In this document: piece by piece, positions 1 to 11,513 of the stretch
How the letters are laid out: each line of letters opens with the position of its first letter
Numbering within the stretch: position 1 is the first letter of the stretch
Origin: Phaeoceros laevis
Lineage: Eukaryota > Anthocerotophyta > Anthocerotopsida > Notothyladales
Reading direction: 5' to 3'
Assembly (NCBI GenBank): GCA_049999765.1
Contig: JBNGIQ010009382.1
Span: forward strand, 49,809-113,808
Length of the DNA: 64,000 bases
Notes under the pieces: model-generated
Told to the model about the DNA's origin: nothing
The model's input: the letters and a program-made list of their open reading frames with translations, nothing else
Database searches by the model: none
Position numbers and translations under genes: made by a program

Positions 1-666
1 CTACAAACGACCTGCTTGCCAGGTTCCCAACCGAATCTCACAATCCCACAGCCAAGGCACCGCTTACGCCAAAGTGATGATGCAATACACACAAGGGCTG
101 ATAGCCCATAAACACGATAGCCGCCAATAACACCCCTTAAAACAACTTCAAAGAAGATACAACGTCATCGTCATCCGTGATTCCTACAACAAGGCTACTA
201 GAGCGCCAACACCACTAGAAATCTACTCCTCCACCAGAACTGAGCGCCCAAAATCTTGGCCAAGCAACCAGCTTACAGGCATAAACAAGGAAAACGCTAA
301 TCTACTCTACAAGCACGAAACTTAAGTAGCCAGGCCTCCCAACCGGGAATGGCGACGCTAATCTACTCTACAAGCACGAAACTTAAGTAGCCAGGCCTCC
401 CAACCGGGAATGGCGGCCACGCAAAGCAAATCCGGCCAGCTATACTGTACAGGTATCACTCCAGCTGGCAGCGTTAAAGGAAACAAGCTTATCTTGTGTA
501 CGCCAATCCCAAGCTAAGGGGTAAACCAGGGTAAGCCCCAACAAGCACTTCCCAGGTTATCAAATGTACTCTTCATTATTCCTTATTTTGCCTCCAATAG
601 GAAAAGTTCCGCACTTTAAGTCACTGCAGTTCATATGGAGCTGGTTGCCTTGGAGAATACTCATTA
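1..666. other. Non-genic left edge
   Basis: I see no credible coding region here. The short open frames lack protein-like composition and match nothing I recognise. The stretch contains the 61-base tandem duplication listed separately and ends at the TTA target site of the adjacent MITE. Decayed transposon sequence is possible but I cannot support it. Confidence 0.5.
294..415. repeat. 61-bp tandem duplication
   Basis: Two adjacent copies of a 61-base unit starting ACGCTAATCTACTC and ending GGGAATGGCG, at 294-354 and 355-415. They appear identical base for base, which suggests a recent slippage or duplication event, or an assembly effect. No coding potential. Confidence 0.9.
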
Positions 667-1136
667 GGGCGGTTTCGCATGAACCCGGGCCCGGCTATGA
701 TGCGAATTTTTCTCATCCGGGTCCCGGCTATTTTCCCCGCACCACCGGCAGCAAGCGGGCGTGCACCGGCACGCCCCGGCACCACCCCGTTGCCTGCCCG
801 CCTGCCGTGCTTGCTGCGATTCTTGGAGATGGACAAATTGGTACCTTGAGAGGCATCATGGCAACAACAGACAGCCGCTGGCTATGACGTCGTTCAGGGA
901 CGAGTGAAAACGCGGGACGCGGGAATAGGTAGGGGCGGTCACGGTGACCACCACAAGTTGTTGGAAATGATAGCCAGGTCGGCTATCGTTAGCCCTTACT
1001 AAATCGGGTCCCGGCTCCGCGCGGTGCGGAGCTGGGTACCCGGCTATTGCAGGGGCTTAAAAAAGCCTGCCACGGCAACACAAATTTATCGTCTAGCAAT
1101 AGCCAGAACCGGGCCCAGGCTCATGCGAAACCGCCC
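667..1136. mobile_element. MITE, PIF/Harbinger (Tourist)-like
   Basis: A 470-base non-coding element with terminal inverted repeats. The left end reads GGGCGGTTTCGCATGA and continues into a GGGCCCGG core. The right end (1109-1136) is its reverse complement over about 28 bases with two mismatches. The element is flanked on both sides by TTA (664-666 and 1137-1139). A three-base TTA/TAA target duplication and a G-rich TIR are the signature of PIF/Harbinger-derived Tourist MITEs. The interior repeats GGGTCCCGGCTAT-like motifs and has an imperfect palindrome near 1009-1046. It encodes no transposase, so it would be non-autonomous. The ends and TSD are seen directly; the superfamily is inferred from TSD length. 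Confidence 0.8.
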
Positions 1137-1139
1137 TTA

Positions 1140-3016
1140 GAGGGACGAGGAGGTAGAGGTGGATATTGTGGAAGGTGGGCTCACATGAAGGCTAGAGTAG
1201 CGTTGATATTTGTTGATATAAATTTGTTTGAACGGCTATTACAGAAGGTGATATGATTCATTTCGGTTGACCATGCCTAACTAGTGGGTCAACTAAAGCA
1301 TTTCGGGGAATGTGTCTTGTTAGCACAAAAGTTGACGATGCGTACTAGTTTGCCACTTGGTCTCCAAAAATGGATGAGGGCAAGATTTTTAGGCGAGAAG
1401 CCGGAGCAATCCAACTGTAGGAGAACAACTGGATGGCTGGCTTCGACCTAGTTGCCGGCTTAAGCGCAGCGCCAATAGAATTGGAGGGAACATGGCTACT
1501 TATTGAGTGCCCCTCTCATTGTAAGCACGGGGTCTTGATGAGGCAGTAGCCATCTTTCTTCCTCTCATTCCTCCGTCCCTTGTGTTCCGAGTAGTGTGTT
1601 TACAGCAGCGTATTGGAGCCTGTAGGCCTCCTAGGTTGTAGTAGAATGGTCCTTTCCGGCAGACTGTGCTTCGCTTGAGCAGCACGATAGCCCAATAGCC
1701 GACCCGTTGGTGTCGTTGAGAGATCCGGCAGCACGGCATCGGCCGTAAAGATTGTTGTCATGGCCTGAGGGCGGGTGCGCTTAATTAGATGGTTTGCCAC
1801 CAATGCTCACCAAGAACATTTTGGCCAACCGGTTGAAATCCGGTCACTCCCTATCCTTCCTGGTTATGCTTAGTTCTATTATATACGCTACATTTTCCGG
1901 AAGATTTTTCCCCAACCGGTCAACCCCTAAAATCAATCAGTCATTGTACTAGTGCGGCAAGTTTTTGGTGAGCGCTGTTTGCCACTATTTTGCCCAATTC
2001 TTTGTGTGTTTCCTTGATCTCCTCTGTCTTCCTCCAACATTTGCTAGGACGCATTGTATTGCTATTCAGTAGTTTGCATCAAGTGGCCCAAGATCAGGTT
2101 AACTTCATTGGTACGGATGCACAGTATTTCCCTGGCTGGCCAATCGTGTAGGAACCAGCTTGAGAGAGTGAGTCTTCTCACTCCCTAGAGTAGTGTTTCT
2201 GCAAGGGGATTAGACAATTATTTATCCCAATTTTGTAATAGTTAAGAAGCCACTAATTCTTTTAGCATGTAACATATTACATAGAGGTTCCAACTCCATT
2301 GGATTGTGTTAACCAAAAACTTTTTTTAGTATTCCTTCACCTCGACTTTCCGGCAATAGCAAAGTCTAACCCTACACATTCAAAAGTGAATGGTGAGAAG
2401 GATAAAACTCAAAGCTCATTCTATGTTGGTATCTCCCACTATCTCCTTTGAGTAGAGGTGTCTTGGGAATCTCTTTGTGTCCTTGGCTTTAAGCTTTTCT
2501 TTTCCCTCATTACTATATTATTACATTTCATAAGGCATATGCAGCCCTTAGACTAGGATGCCCAAACATCATAGTCTAGTAACTCTAGACTCTAGTCTAA
2601 CTTCTCTTTTCCCTTGAAGAAGGAGAGTAGTATGAAACTAGGGTATGGTGGTTTTAACACTTCTTATCTTCTTTAGGTGTTGGTAATTTGGTACACAAGC
2701 TACAATAAGCTAGTAACAAATATCAATATATATAGACTCCTCTAAAAACTGCCAAGGAAATCATCATGCTCCACCCAAAAAGGGACTGGAAAAGTGGATC
2801 TTGACCAATCTTGACCAAGCTGAGGCTGTAGAAGAAGAGCAAGAGTTTTTATTACGTGCTTGATGGGTCCTAAAGGACCACAAACGTCTCTCAACGCGAA
2901 ACCAACACAGCCTGAGGTGTGCACGCTCAACATCCACTCAAGAAATCAGCTTTGGCTCATCTCCAAGTGGTGCTGTGTAGTGCTGTGGTATTTCACAATT
3001 TGTGGAACGGATTCAT
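1140..3016. other. Long intergenic stretch, no gene seen
   Basis: About 1.9 kb of mixed-composition sequence, AT-rich in 2200-2720. I found no frame with recognisable protein similarity and no RNA gene. The last few hundred bases probably hold the 3' untranslated region of the TBL gene that ends at 3017 on the minus strand. Confidence 0.5.
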
Positions 3017-4623
3017 TCAACAAGGGAAGGCGGCATGTCTAGTCCTGTGTGAAACTTGCATGCACATTGTGGCTGCCAACATATCTACCCACACATCAGG
3101 CACACCGGGCAAGCACCAGTGGGAGCAGTCCTGGGGTGAGTCTTTTGTCCTATTTCGTCCTGCCCAAGCACCAGGATGAGCATCCCTCCGAAACTCGCTC
3201 ATGGTAGCCACTTCCAAAAACTGAAATGTGGAGCTTTCTACAACTCTGGTAACAATGTCATTCAGCTCTCGCTCCTCCCGATTCACTCCACCGTATTCCA
3301 AGCTAAACCATGCACTAACCTGCATCAATTAAAGCGTCCGCAGTAAAAAATATAACTCATGAGATGTGCTTCCTGAACAAAGCAAACAAGTACTTCCCAG
3401 CACCCACCTCTGTTACATTCAGCAGAGCTGTTGATGTGCAGCTACCATTTTCGTCCCAATCCCCACCTTCAAAATGGCGGGGCGACTGGGTCCGCCATAG
3501 CTTCAGGCTTTGGGACTGAGCAGCCCGTTCCACGAAAGAAATCATTTCCTGAACGACCACTTGGAAACCGGCTCTCAAGTCCAAGGGTGGAAAGAGTTGC
3601 TTGCCACCCCTGAAAAACAGTAGGGGCTCAGCTGGGGGGAACTTCTTTGAAGTCCACCTGGAAATGGGAATATTAAACACTTGTCACTCTCGTTAAACGT
3701 CTCTCCCGTTGAAAGGTCCTAGAGGAGATTGCCTACCAGTGCCCAGTGTTGAGAACAATGACATGATAGAAAGGTAGGACATCGCTCCATGATTTCGCTG
3801 GGATGTCAACATCCACTCGGGTTCCCTTTGAGAAGTCTACATTCGTCTCGCCCGACCCATTCTGATGCCACCTGAAGTCATCCAAGGAACCCCAACATGG
3901 CGCACTGGTCAGGAGGGTGTTCAGCATGTCAGTCCAACTCTTAGCATCCGCCAGCACCAAGCCCTACCAGTGAGAATTTTCTCTATCAGCGATGGCCCCT
4001 TCAAAACACTGGACGAGCAATGGCTGATGAGCTCACTTCCGGTAGCTCGCAAGGAGGTTTGCTCGATGAAAGCCCACCGTGACATTATACATGGGGAAGA
4101 ATGCACTCCTCCGAGGCCCCTTGCGAGTCCAATTCTCGACTGATCCACCTGCTGCTCGGAGAGTACACAGCAATGAGGTAACGAAATTTTCGTTCATTGA
4201 ATCGCCGACAAATCCAATGTTCATGTTGCTGATGGCCCGCAGGAACGAAGCTGGATGAATTCGCGGGAGCTCGCAGTGCTTGGGAACCCATTTCCACTTA
4301 CTCAATGCATCCGCTTCAGGTCTCTTGTTTTTGGCACACTTCACCGAGTCCTTCAGAAAGGGGCAGCCTGCAGTGTAAAGAGGGGTTCTGGTGACATCAA
4401 GCTTCCATTCCCCTACTGAGAGGTCGCAACAGCCTTCCTCACCAACACCCTTCACTCCATACTTTGGAGTGCCGTGCCAATTGCCGGAAGCGTCACGCAG
4501 TCTGAAGGCTGCAAATGAGATAAGCCCTAGAGTTGACAGCAGCGAGATGACGGCTACAGACAGAACAAGTCCTGCCGGCCGACCCCACAGTTGCGCAGCC
4601 GAAGGCTCCTTTGAGGAAAACAT
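3017..4623 (-). CDS. Trichome birefringence-like (TBL/PMR5) O-acetyltransferase
   Basis: Predicted Golgi type II membrane protein of 424 residues; the family O-acetylates cell-wall polysaccharides such as xylan and pectin. Four exons fit in frame: 4623-4037, 3871-3737, 3657-3408 and 3319-3017. An N-terminal membrane anchor (about residues 17-38) precedes the PMR5N region with CPF and a W+W..P..C.LPR block. The GDSM motif (FVGDSM) and, near the C-terminus, DCSHWCLPG supply the Ser and the Asp-x-x-His expected of this esterase-like fold. NTGHWW spans the exon 2/3 junction. Two apparent in-frame stops around 3980-4035 lie inside the 165-base first intron, so the gene is intact. The start is the first in-frame ATG; an extra 5' exon cannot be excluded. 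It resembles the TBL12-14 group, but the acceptor polysaccharide cannot be told from sequence. Confidence 0.88.
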
Positions 4624-5896
4624 GGATGGACTCAGATGCCGAGGAAGAGAGTCAGGAGGCAGGCAAACAGAAGATGTGACCAACGAAGAGCTTCTGCGGA
4701 GTGATGTTAGAAAGAAGAGAATCCCAAACAGTTTTAGGCGGTAATCGAAGCAGCCAGCTGCTAAACAGGTTGCGTCTGTAAGACCTAAACCCCATGTGCG
4801 AATTTCGATGTGAATGATACTTCGGGCGGGTTGGCGAGGTCATCTGTCGCGTGCCAGTGGTGCCGGACTCCTAACGACCACCAGCTCGAATAGGAAGCTT
4901 CCCTTTTCTATTTTTGTCGACGCCAGAGAATCTCTGCAGGTCACCAGGTGTTATTTTGAGCAGCAGTGTTATGTTATTTGAAGGACTCCGTATAGTTACT
5001 GTACAATGTACATACCAATTAAGCTTAGCACAGGCAGCAGCATAAAAGGCGTGCAGGCAAAGCCAGCGGCAAAATCCCTCGGACTCCCCTCGCGCGCCTA
5101 GAGCTCTACGAGGAGCTCGTCCGGAAGGCTTTGATTCCGACGACGATCCGGCTGCCGAACCTGTAGTTCCCATTCTCTCTCCTCTGCTAATCTCTGAGCT
5201 CCACTCGCCACCTTCCCCGCTTGGATCGCTCAGCCTGCAATTCTGGAGCTCGCACGCCCGGACATTTCGCTAACGCTGACTCACACTCCTGGTGAGCTAC
5301 CCTCTCGCTCCTTTGTGTACCCTTTCGAAGATGGGATCTCTTGTGCCCCGGCTTGGGGGTCAAGGCGTAGTAGATGACCCCTGGTATTGGGAATTGTACT
5401 CGGTCTGTTCTAGAATTTTGTTTTGATGCTTTGTCGCTGCTGATTTTGGCTGCAGTACCGGATTTACTTGCTTGGTGACCTAAATTATGCTCCTCCCAGT
5501 CCCTCTGTCAATTATTCTGCTCAGGGACATGCAGATCTGGTGGAATTGAGCTTGTGGTTTTCGACAATTTAGCTGGTTGTTACGAGATGCTTGCTTGGCG
5601 ATTTTCCCCTGTCCAATACATTGATTCTGAAGAGCCTCTCAGTTTCTGTTACTGTGCTGTTGTACCGTCCCATAGCCAAGCCGCTAGTTGTCTCCTCGTT
5701 GTCATCTATTTGCATTTGTCATCAAGTTTAATGCCTGCTTAGGTTCCTTGTGGACTGTATGTGCGACAGCTTCGGAGGACTCGAGAGGATGTTGTTTGTG
5801 TCAGGATTGTGTGAGCGTGAAGCTAGAAATTTCGCTAGTCCTGACAGAAATTGGTCTGTACTTTGTAACAGAAGCTCGTTCTAGAAGAGATCAAAG
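4624..5896. other. Divergent intergenic region and PFK 5' leader
   Basis: This separates TBL (minus) from PFK (plus) and must hold both promoters. The part nearest PFK contains several short out-of-frame ATGs and likely leader introns; for example, a donor-like GGTGAGC occurs near 5290. The PFK mRNA leader is therefore probably spliced. No separate gene is supported. Confidence 0.45.
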
Positions 5897-8800
5897 ATGA
5901 AGGCTGTGTGGCACCCGTCATTAGCTGTTGGTGGAGGATATCAGGTGCATTTGACAGGCCAAAGTGGAAAGGAAGTGTCCAGCATCAAAACAGAAATCGT
6001 GAGGCAAAGTTCTAGTGCTGGCTATTCTATCCAAGATAGGCCGACATCGACGAGGAAGGTGGGCTCCATAGCCAGGGCCAGAACGTCTCTACAGTCGAAA
6101 CAATTTTTTGGCAGATGTGTAGACCTGTCTGCGACCAAGAATAGGCTTGGGCAGTCAGTCAGCAAGGAAGGACGGTTAGAAGTCTTGAATGAGTGCAAGA
6201 CCGAACAAGGTGCATGTGGAGCTTATCTCGAAGACGTACCCCACCTTGTTGATTGGCTTGGCGAGGACCTTCCGGTTCGTATTCGTGTTGTCAGTTCTGA
6301 AGTGGCTTTCATGAGATGAAATGCAGCAGTGTCAATGCTATCAGGGTTGCATTTTGCTTAGCCTGCTGGTGGTCCGTTGTGTCCACAGACCTATCCTAAT
6401 CCGCTCAAGCACAATCCTGCCTATGCAGCTGTCAAGTAAGATTCACCGACTTTCCAATGCTGGATTTCTTGGTATACTGAGTAGGAGATGGATTGCTTCC
6501 TCTTCATGGACTGTTTGTATCACGAATTGAATTCATATCCTCACCACGCATTACTTGAACAACCAGTCTTACTAGGTTTTGTTCCTTTTCTACAGGCAGT
6601 ACTTCGTGGAGGATGATGATGTTGTTGCAAAGGATGTAAGGGCCCACCATTGTTAAAGGATGCAGTGACTCAAATGTCTTATTTGGTGTCAGGACTTGCG
6701 TGGTTGTAGTCTTCACCTGTATCCTCGTGTCCAACAGATAGTGGTTAAACTGAAGACTCCCTGGGATGGACTTCATTTTAGGCGTGCTGGACCCCGAGCA
6801 AAGGTGCAGTCGCAATACTTACTATGAAACTAAGGGTATCTCCAGCAGAAGAATTGAAAGCGTCTATAAGTATCTGCTGTTGTTTCTGATGCAGATATAC
6901 TTCAAGGGTGATGATGTTCGAGCTTGCATTGTAACCTGCGGAGGTTTGTGCCCAGGTTTGAACACAGTCATCCGCGAAATAGTGTCTGGATTGTGGACCC
7001 AATATGGAGTTCACGATATTCTCGGAATTGATGTAAGGACTTCACTGTTGAAGGTTGTTGAAAGCTGTGAGGATGTTGGTTGAATTCTATAGCTGGTTAC
7101 GGAAGCTAGAAGCTGTAGGGTTTCCACTCTACCCTAGAATTGATGGATAACTAGGTGCATTTTTTTCTCACAGGGGGGATATAGTGGGTTCTATTCCAGA
7201 AACACTAAAGCCCTGAATCCAAAGCTTGTTAATGACATCCATAAGCGAGGGGGCACTATGCTGGGAACTTCCAGAGGTGGACATGATTTGTCAAAAATCG
7301 TCGACTCGATCCAAGATAGAGGAATTAATCAAGTATTGAAGTCATCATTTGTGCTTGGACGTCTGCTTGGGGTACATGATTATCCATTTGCATCTGTGAT
7401 TGTGTACTGAGACTCTTTTTATTGACTATTGCAAGGTTTATATCATAGGGGGTGATGGAACTCAAAGAGGAGCAGAAGCCATTCATGAGGTGATAATTTG
7501 TACATCCGTCTTTGTGGTGTCTCTTAGTGTTGTGTTTCTTATAGGCTCTAATATGCTATTGCCCATCTTGCTCTTCACTTGACAGGAGGTGCAGAGACGT
7601 GGCTTAAAAACAGTTGTGGCCGGCATTCCAAAGACCATTGACAATGATATTGCCGTATGTCAAAAATTTACGCATCTCTTGATTTGATACCTCTATTTCA
7701 AAGAGCTTATTATGTAGACGTGTCTTACTTCGTGTTCGTGTTGTACACTTTTCACAGGTGATTGACAAATCTTTCGGTTTTGATACTGCTGTGGAAGAGG
7801 CCCAAAGAGCAATAAACGCCGCACATGTGGAATCAGAGAGCACACACAACTCGATTGGTCTTGTGAAGCTTATGGGTCGCTATAGTGGTAGGTCTTTGTC
7901 TTATGTTCAAGCAAGGATTTGCTTTGTTCAAGTGTTCTCTTTTTTTAGCCTTACATGTAATTGGTGTATTGCAGGATACATTGCAATGCATGCTACACTT
8001 GCAAGTCGTGACGTGGTAAGAGGTTTAAACCATAGAGACTTTAGCTATGACTAAATAATGAATTATCAGCCCTCACATACCTTATTGTACCTTATTGTAC
8101 TTGTGCAGGATTGTTGTTTGATACCTGAGGTTCCTTTCTATTTAGAGGGTCCTGGTGGTCTATTTGAGTTTGTGGAAAAACGATTACACGAAAACGGGCA
8201 TATGGTGATAGTTACTGCTGAGGGTGCGGGCCAAGAGCTTCTTCATTTAGAAGGCATGGAGTCTGGCACTGACAGGGATGCATCAGGAAACCGCTCACTT
8301 CTTGATATTGGCCTTTGGCTGTCTCAAAAGTTGAAGGTAATCCTTTGTCCCTTGTATTGTTCATAATGGGTTGGGTTGTGCAGCTGACTCCTTGCTTGTG
8401 GGTCATTTATTCACCATTTCTTTTTGCAGGAACATTTTAAAGTGACCCACAATAAGAACTTAAACTTGAAGTACATTGGTAAGTTGGTATTATGTTCTTT
8501 GAAACTTTAGTTTTTATCTTGCAAGGCTGACACCCCTGTACTGGGATCAAGCGGCAGCTAAGCCAGCATTTGTTGTTGTACTGACTAGTATGTAATTTCT
8601 ATGCAAACAGATCCTACCTACATGATTCGTGCTATTCCAAGTAATGCCTCAGATAATGTCTACTGCACACTTCTAGCCCATAGTGCCATCCATGGAGCTA
8701 TGGCAGGATACTCTGGGTTTACCGTTGGGCCCGTGAATGGCAGACATACTTACATTCCCATTAATGTAATCTCTTGAATCCCTCCTGTTATTCCTTTGCC

Positions 8801-9178
8801 TTTGCTATCGAAGTTTGTGCAACTCTAGTGTTGCTGTCAGCTTGTCTTTAAAGCATTTATAGTTTCTTTTAAAATGTGTAGTGATCTAATTTGGTGTGAT
8901 GGTGTGACCATTTCCAGAGAGTTACAGCCACCCAGAATCGGGTAAATGTAAGTGACAGAATGTGGGCTAGACTTCTCTCTTCCACAAACCAGCCAGATTT
9001 TCTGAACTATGAGAGTGTTATGCGGCAAAGGCAAAAGCTCCAGGAGGAGGTAAAGCAGGGTCTTTTGGAGCCGGTGTCCTCTTTTGTAAAGCCAGGAACT
9101 GGAAATGGCATTGCCCTGCAATCAATAGTGGAAACTGAGGCAAGTGGTGACACTAGCAATGTGGTGGAGAAAGTGTAA
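5897..9178 (+). CDS. ATP-dependent 6-phosphofructokinase, plastid-type
   Basis: Phosphorylates fructose 6-phosphate to fructose 1,6-bisphosphate using ATP. Fourteen exons join in frame to 604 residues: 5897-6274, 6389-6435, 6596-6635, 6738-6803, 6895-7032, 7174-7332, 7436-7489, 7586-7654, 7758-7887, 7975-8015, 8109-8336, 8430-8478, 8611-8765 and 8918-9178. Visible signatures are CGGLCPGLN, the nucleotide-site GGDGTQRGA, the catalytic [22 protein letters not shown] and [11 protein letters not shown]. The last two and GGDGT are typical of plant ATP-PFKs rather than the PPi-dependent PFP. About 120 N-terminal residues precede the conserved YPNPL block; they are Ser/Lys/Arg-rich and poor in acids at first, so a plastid transit peptide (PFK4/5-like) is likely but inferred. 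Confidence 0.93.
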
Positions 9179-10329
9179 TTGGGTTGATACAGAGCACTGA
9201 GGTCCAAAAATTATCCTTTTGGCTATGTAGAAAAGGTCCAACGGATGCCGTTGTTCATGCAATAGGCATTGTATCTGCAGTGATGGCAGGAGTTCATATA
9301 GTTGGCTAGGACTGGTTTCATGTGCCCTAAGCCACCTTTCAATAGGGCCATAGCAAACCGGAAGCTGAAATCATCGGCGCAGTGGCTTGCAGAGTGGCTT
9401 AATGTCTGGGGCAGGGCACATGGAATGATTTTTCTTGGAATGATTTTCTTGAGGCATTCTGAGGCAGTGGAATCCAGCTCTCTAGTTGCAGGAGAGTAGT
9501 ATGATATGAGGTCCTCAGAGGTCAGTATGTTGTAACTTCTTGCAAACTTTGCACCTTAGGTCTTTAATACGTTCAGTTGGGTCTCCAGTTTCTGCGAGCT
9601 GGAGCATCTGTACTGAAGCAGTTAGCGTTGTGGGCGCTTATGGGCCTCTTGGCGATCTGTTTAAGGTGGGTAGCAGTTGGGCTTTCAAAAAAGTGAGGGT
9701 CGCAACCTGTGGTTTGCTGAGGGAAAGGGCGTTGCTTAGCAGATGCTGCAAGCCTAGAGTGTATCCGAAGTGACAATTTTGACGAAGTATGGTCACATAT
9801 GAGAACACAATACTAGCTGCAACAGCTGATGACTGCGGCTTTGTATCAAAAAATACGCCAAGCGTCAATTGTCCTCTCCTCTTCCTCGTTCGGCCTGCTC
9901 TGTCCTGGTTGTGGTTGTTGGAACACGTCCCGTAACTGATATCCATCCTAGGAAATACTTCGTTTGGATCATTGTGTCTGGTGGATGCAGACAGTGCGCA
10001 TGGCGCATTGGGCTGTCGCTCCTCTGTATGATTGCCAGGTAACCAACATAGACTGCGACGTTGAACGGCACCTTACGGCTTTAACCATCTGCATCCTGGA
10101 TGTAGACCAGACGGAGTGACCAAGGCAAACTCAAGAGTAGACTAGACTAGACTAGACTAGCATAGCTATGTGCTATTCTGTTGATGCGTGCCGATGGTGA
10201 CGACAAAATCGGACAAATTAGACCATTCCACGCACCATTTTATTACTTCACAAAAGCAGCAGCCACGATTGCTGGCAGTTTCAGACTGAACCAGAACGTG
10301 GAAGTCACTACTACGAATGTGGTCACCCG
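9179..10329. other. Convergent intergenic region (PFK and EF-hand 3' ends)
   Basis: Contains the 3' untranslated regions of PFK and of the EF-hand gene, which face each other. No convincing gene or RNA structure is seen. A short TAGAC microsatellite lies at 10138-10160. Confidence 0.5.
10138..10160. repeat. TAGAC pentanucleotide microsatellite
   Basis: Four full tandem copies of TAGAC plus a partial copy, downstream of the EF-hand gene. Simple sequence repeat with no evident role. Confidence 0.9.
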
Positions 10330-10785
10330 CTACTGGCTCTGTCCAGCAGCACGGTCCGCGTCAGCTTGCTTCTCCTGCTCCCGAACAGCCTGCTCGTGGT
10401 CCACAGCTTTCTGAAGCAGTCCCTCGTCTTCCACAACCATCTGGATGGGAACAGATCCCAGAGCCTGCGCAAGGCTGAGCAAAATACCTTTCAACTGGGC
10501 CCGGAACTCCACCAGGTCTACACTGCCGCTCTGGTCCGCGTCGAAACTCGCGAAGACGCTGTCGTAGATGGCGGTCAGTTCCTCTGCCGTCTTGCGGACT
10601 GGCACTCCCATTTGAGTCTCAATCAGGTTGAGCCTCTCAAATGCGGGCCGCAGCTCCAAGTTGGATAGGACGCCATCATTGTTCACATCTAGCAACTTGA
10701 AGATAGGGTCGATGGCCTTGTTGAACGCCTCCTCGTCCTCAGCAAAATCCCGCACAGTTGATCCATCAAGAAACACCACACCCAT
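10330..10785 (-). CDS. Two-EF-hand calcium-binding protein
   Basis: Single-exon gene for a 151-residue, soluble, acidic protein. Two 12-residue calcium loops are visible: DVNNDGVLSNLE (about residues 33-44), with Asp, Asn, Asp and a terminal Glu at the coordinating positions, and DADQSGSVDLVE (about 81-92), with the same pattern. Between them is a helical linker; the C-terminal 40 residues are Glu/Gln/Ala-rich and probably helical. There is no signal peptide or membrane segment. Length and layout fit small plant EF-hand family proteins of unknown target. The ATG is the only one ahead of the first EF-hand helix. A regulator rather than an enzyme is likely, but the partner is unknown. Confidence 0.85.
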   Translation of the reverse strand: MGVVFLDGSTVRDFAEDEEAFNKAIDPIFKLLDVNNDGVLSNLELRPAFERLNLIETQMGVPVRKTAEELTAIYDSVFASFDADQSGSVDLVEFRAQLKGILLSLAQALGSVPIQMVVEDEGLLQKAVDHEQAVREQEKQADADRAAGQSQ

Positions 10786-11513
10786 TCTCCTCAGTCCTCA
10801 CCTGACCCTTCACGCGGCTTCAACAGCTCGTATTGGAAGCACAGTATCGTCCTCTGGTCTTGAGACCCTGGTTGGAAAGTGGGCATCAAAGTGAACGTTC
10901 CAGCCTTGGTTGACACCCTGGTTATGAAGTAACCGGCGTAACCAATCATTTCGTCTGAGCTTCTGCGTTGGTTCTCTTGTACTTTTCGTGGCGAGGTCGG
11001 GGTGAGTGTAGTGGGGGCACTTCAGTCTCTTCCTTTGTCACAAGTGTGGTGCGCAAGTACCCAGTCAATCACAATAAAACCCCCTTCCCCCTTCCCCCTT
11101 CCTTCCTGGTGAGGTCGGTGTGTGTGTGTGTTTATTATTGCTTTACATTCGGGTAAGGTCGATGAGCTTTTGTAGTGGGGGCACTTCAGTCTCTCCCTTT
11201 GTCAAATGTGTGGTGCGCAAGCGCGCTTCCAAATTATAAAGCAGTGCCTGTTTGCTAAAAACAAAGGTGAAGGGCATTCGACCTACACAGCCTAGTGGTA
11301 GTGGGCGTGGTGACAGTGGCATATGTGATTTGTAATTCACGCTATAGCTAATGACAAGCATGCGCTCCCCTAAAAAAAAGCTCGAACAAAAAAAAACATT
11401 GGTTGGTACTATAGCAACAAACCCTTGTGAAACAGTAAACGAAGTCCGCCATGCGAGGTTTTTGAATGCAAAGCGCGAAATTTTGGAAGTGATTGCGTTC
11501 AGTCCGGTTTCTC
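10786..11513. other. Intergenic region with a divergent direct repeat
   Basis: Lies between the divergent EF-hand and SLD5 genes, so it should hold both promoters. It contains two direct copies of a roughly 51-base sequence with core TGTAGTGGGGGCACTTCAG (11007-11057 and 11171-11221), spaced 164 bases apart with a few differences, and a GT run near 11117-11131. No coding feature is seen. Confidence 0.6.

Noticed and set aside
564-887. 107-codon open frame at the left edge
   Set aside because: It runs through the MITE and its TIR; composition follows the repeat, with no protein-like features.
3960-4036. Two in-frame stop codons within the TBL gene, suggesting a pseudogene
   Set aside because: A GT-AG intron (4036-3872) removes both and joins YRK to WHQN in frame, as expected for the family.
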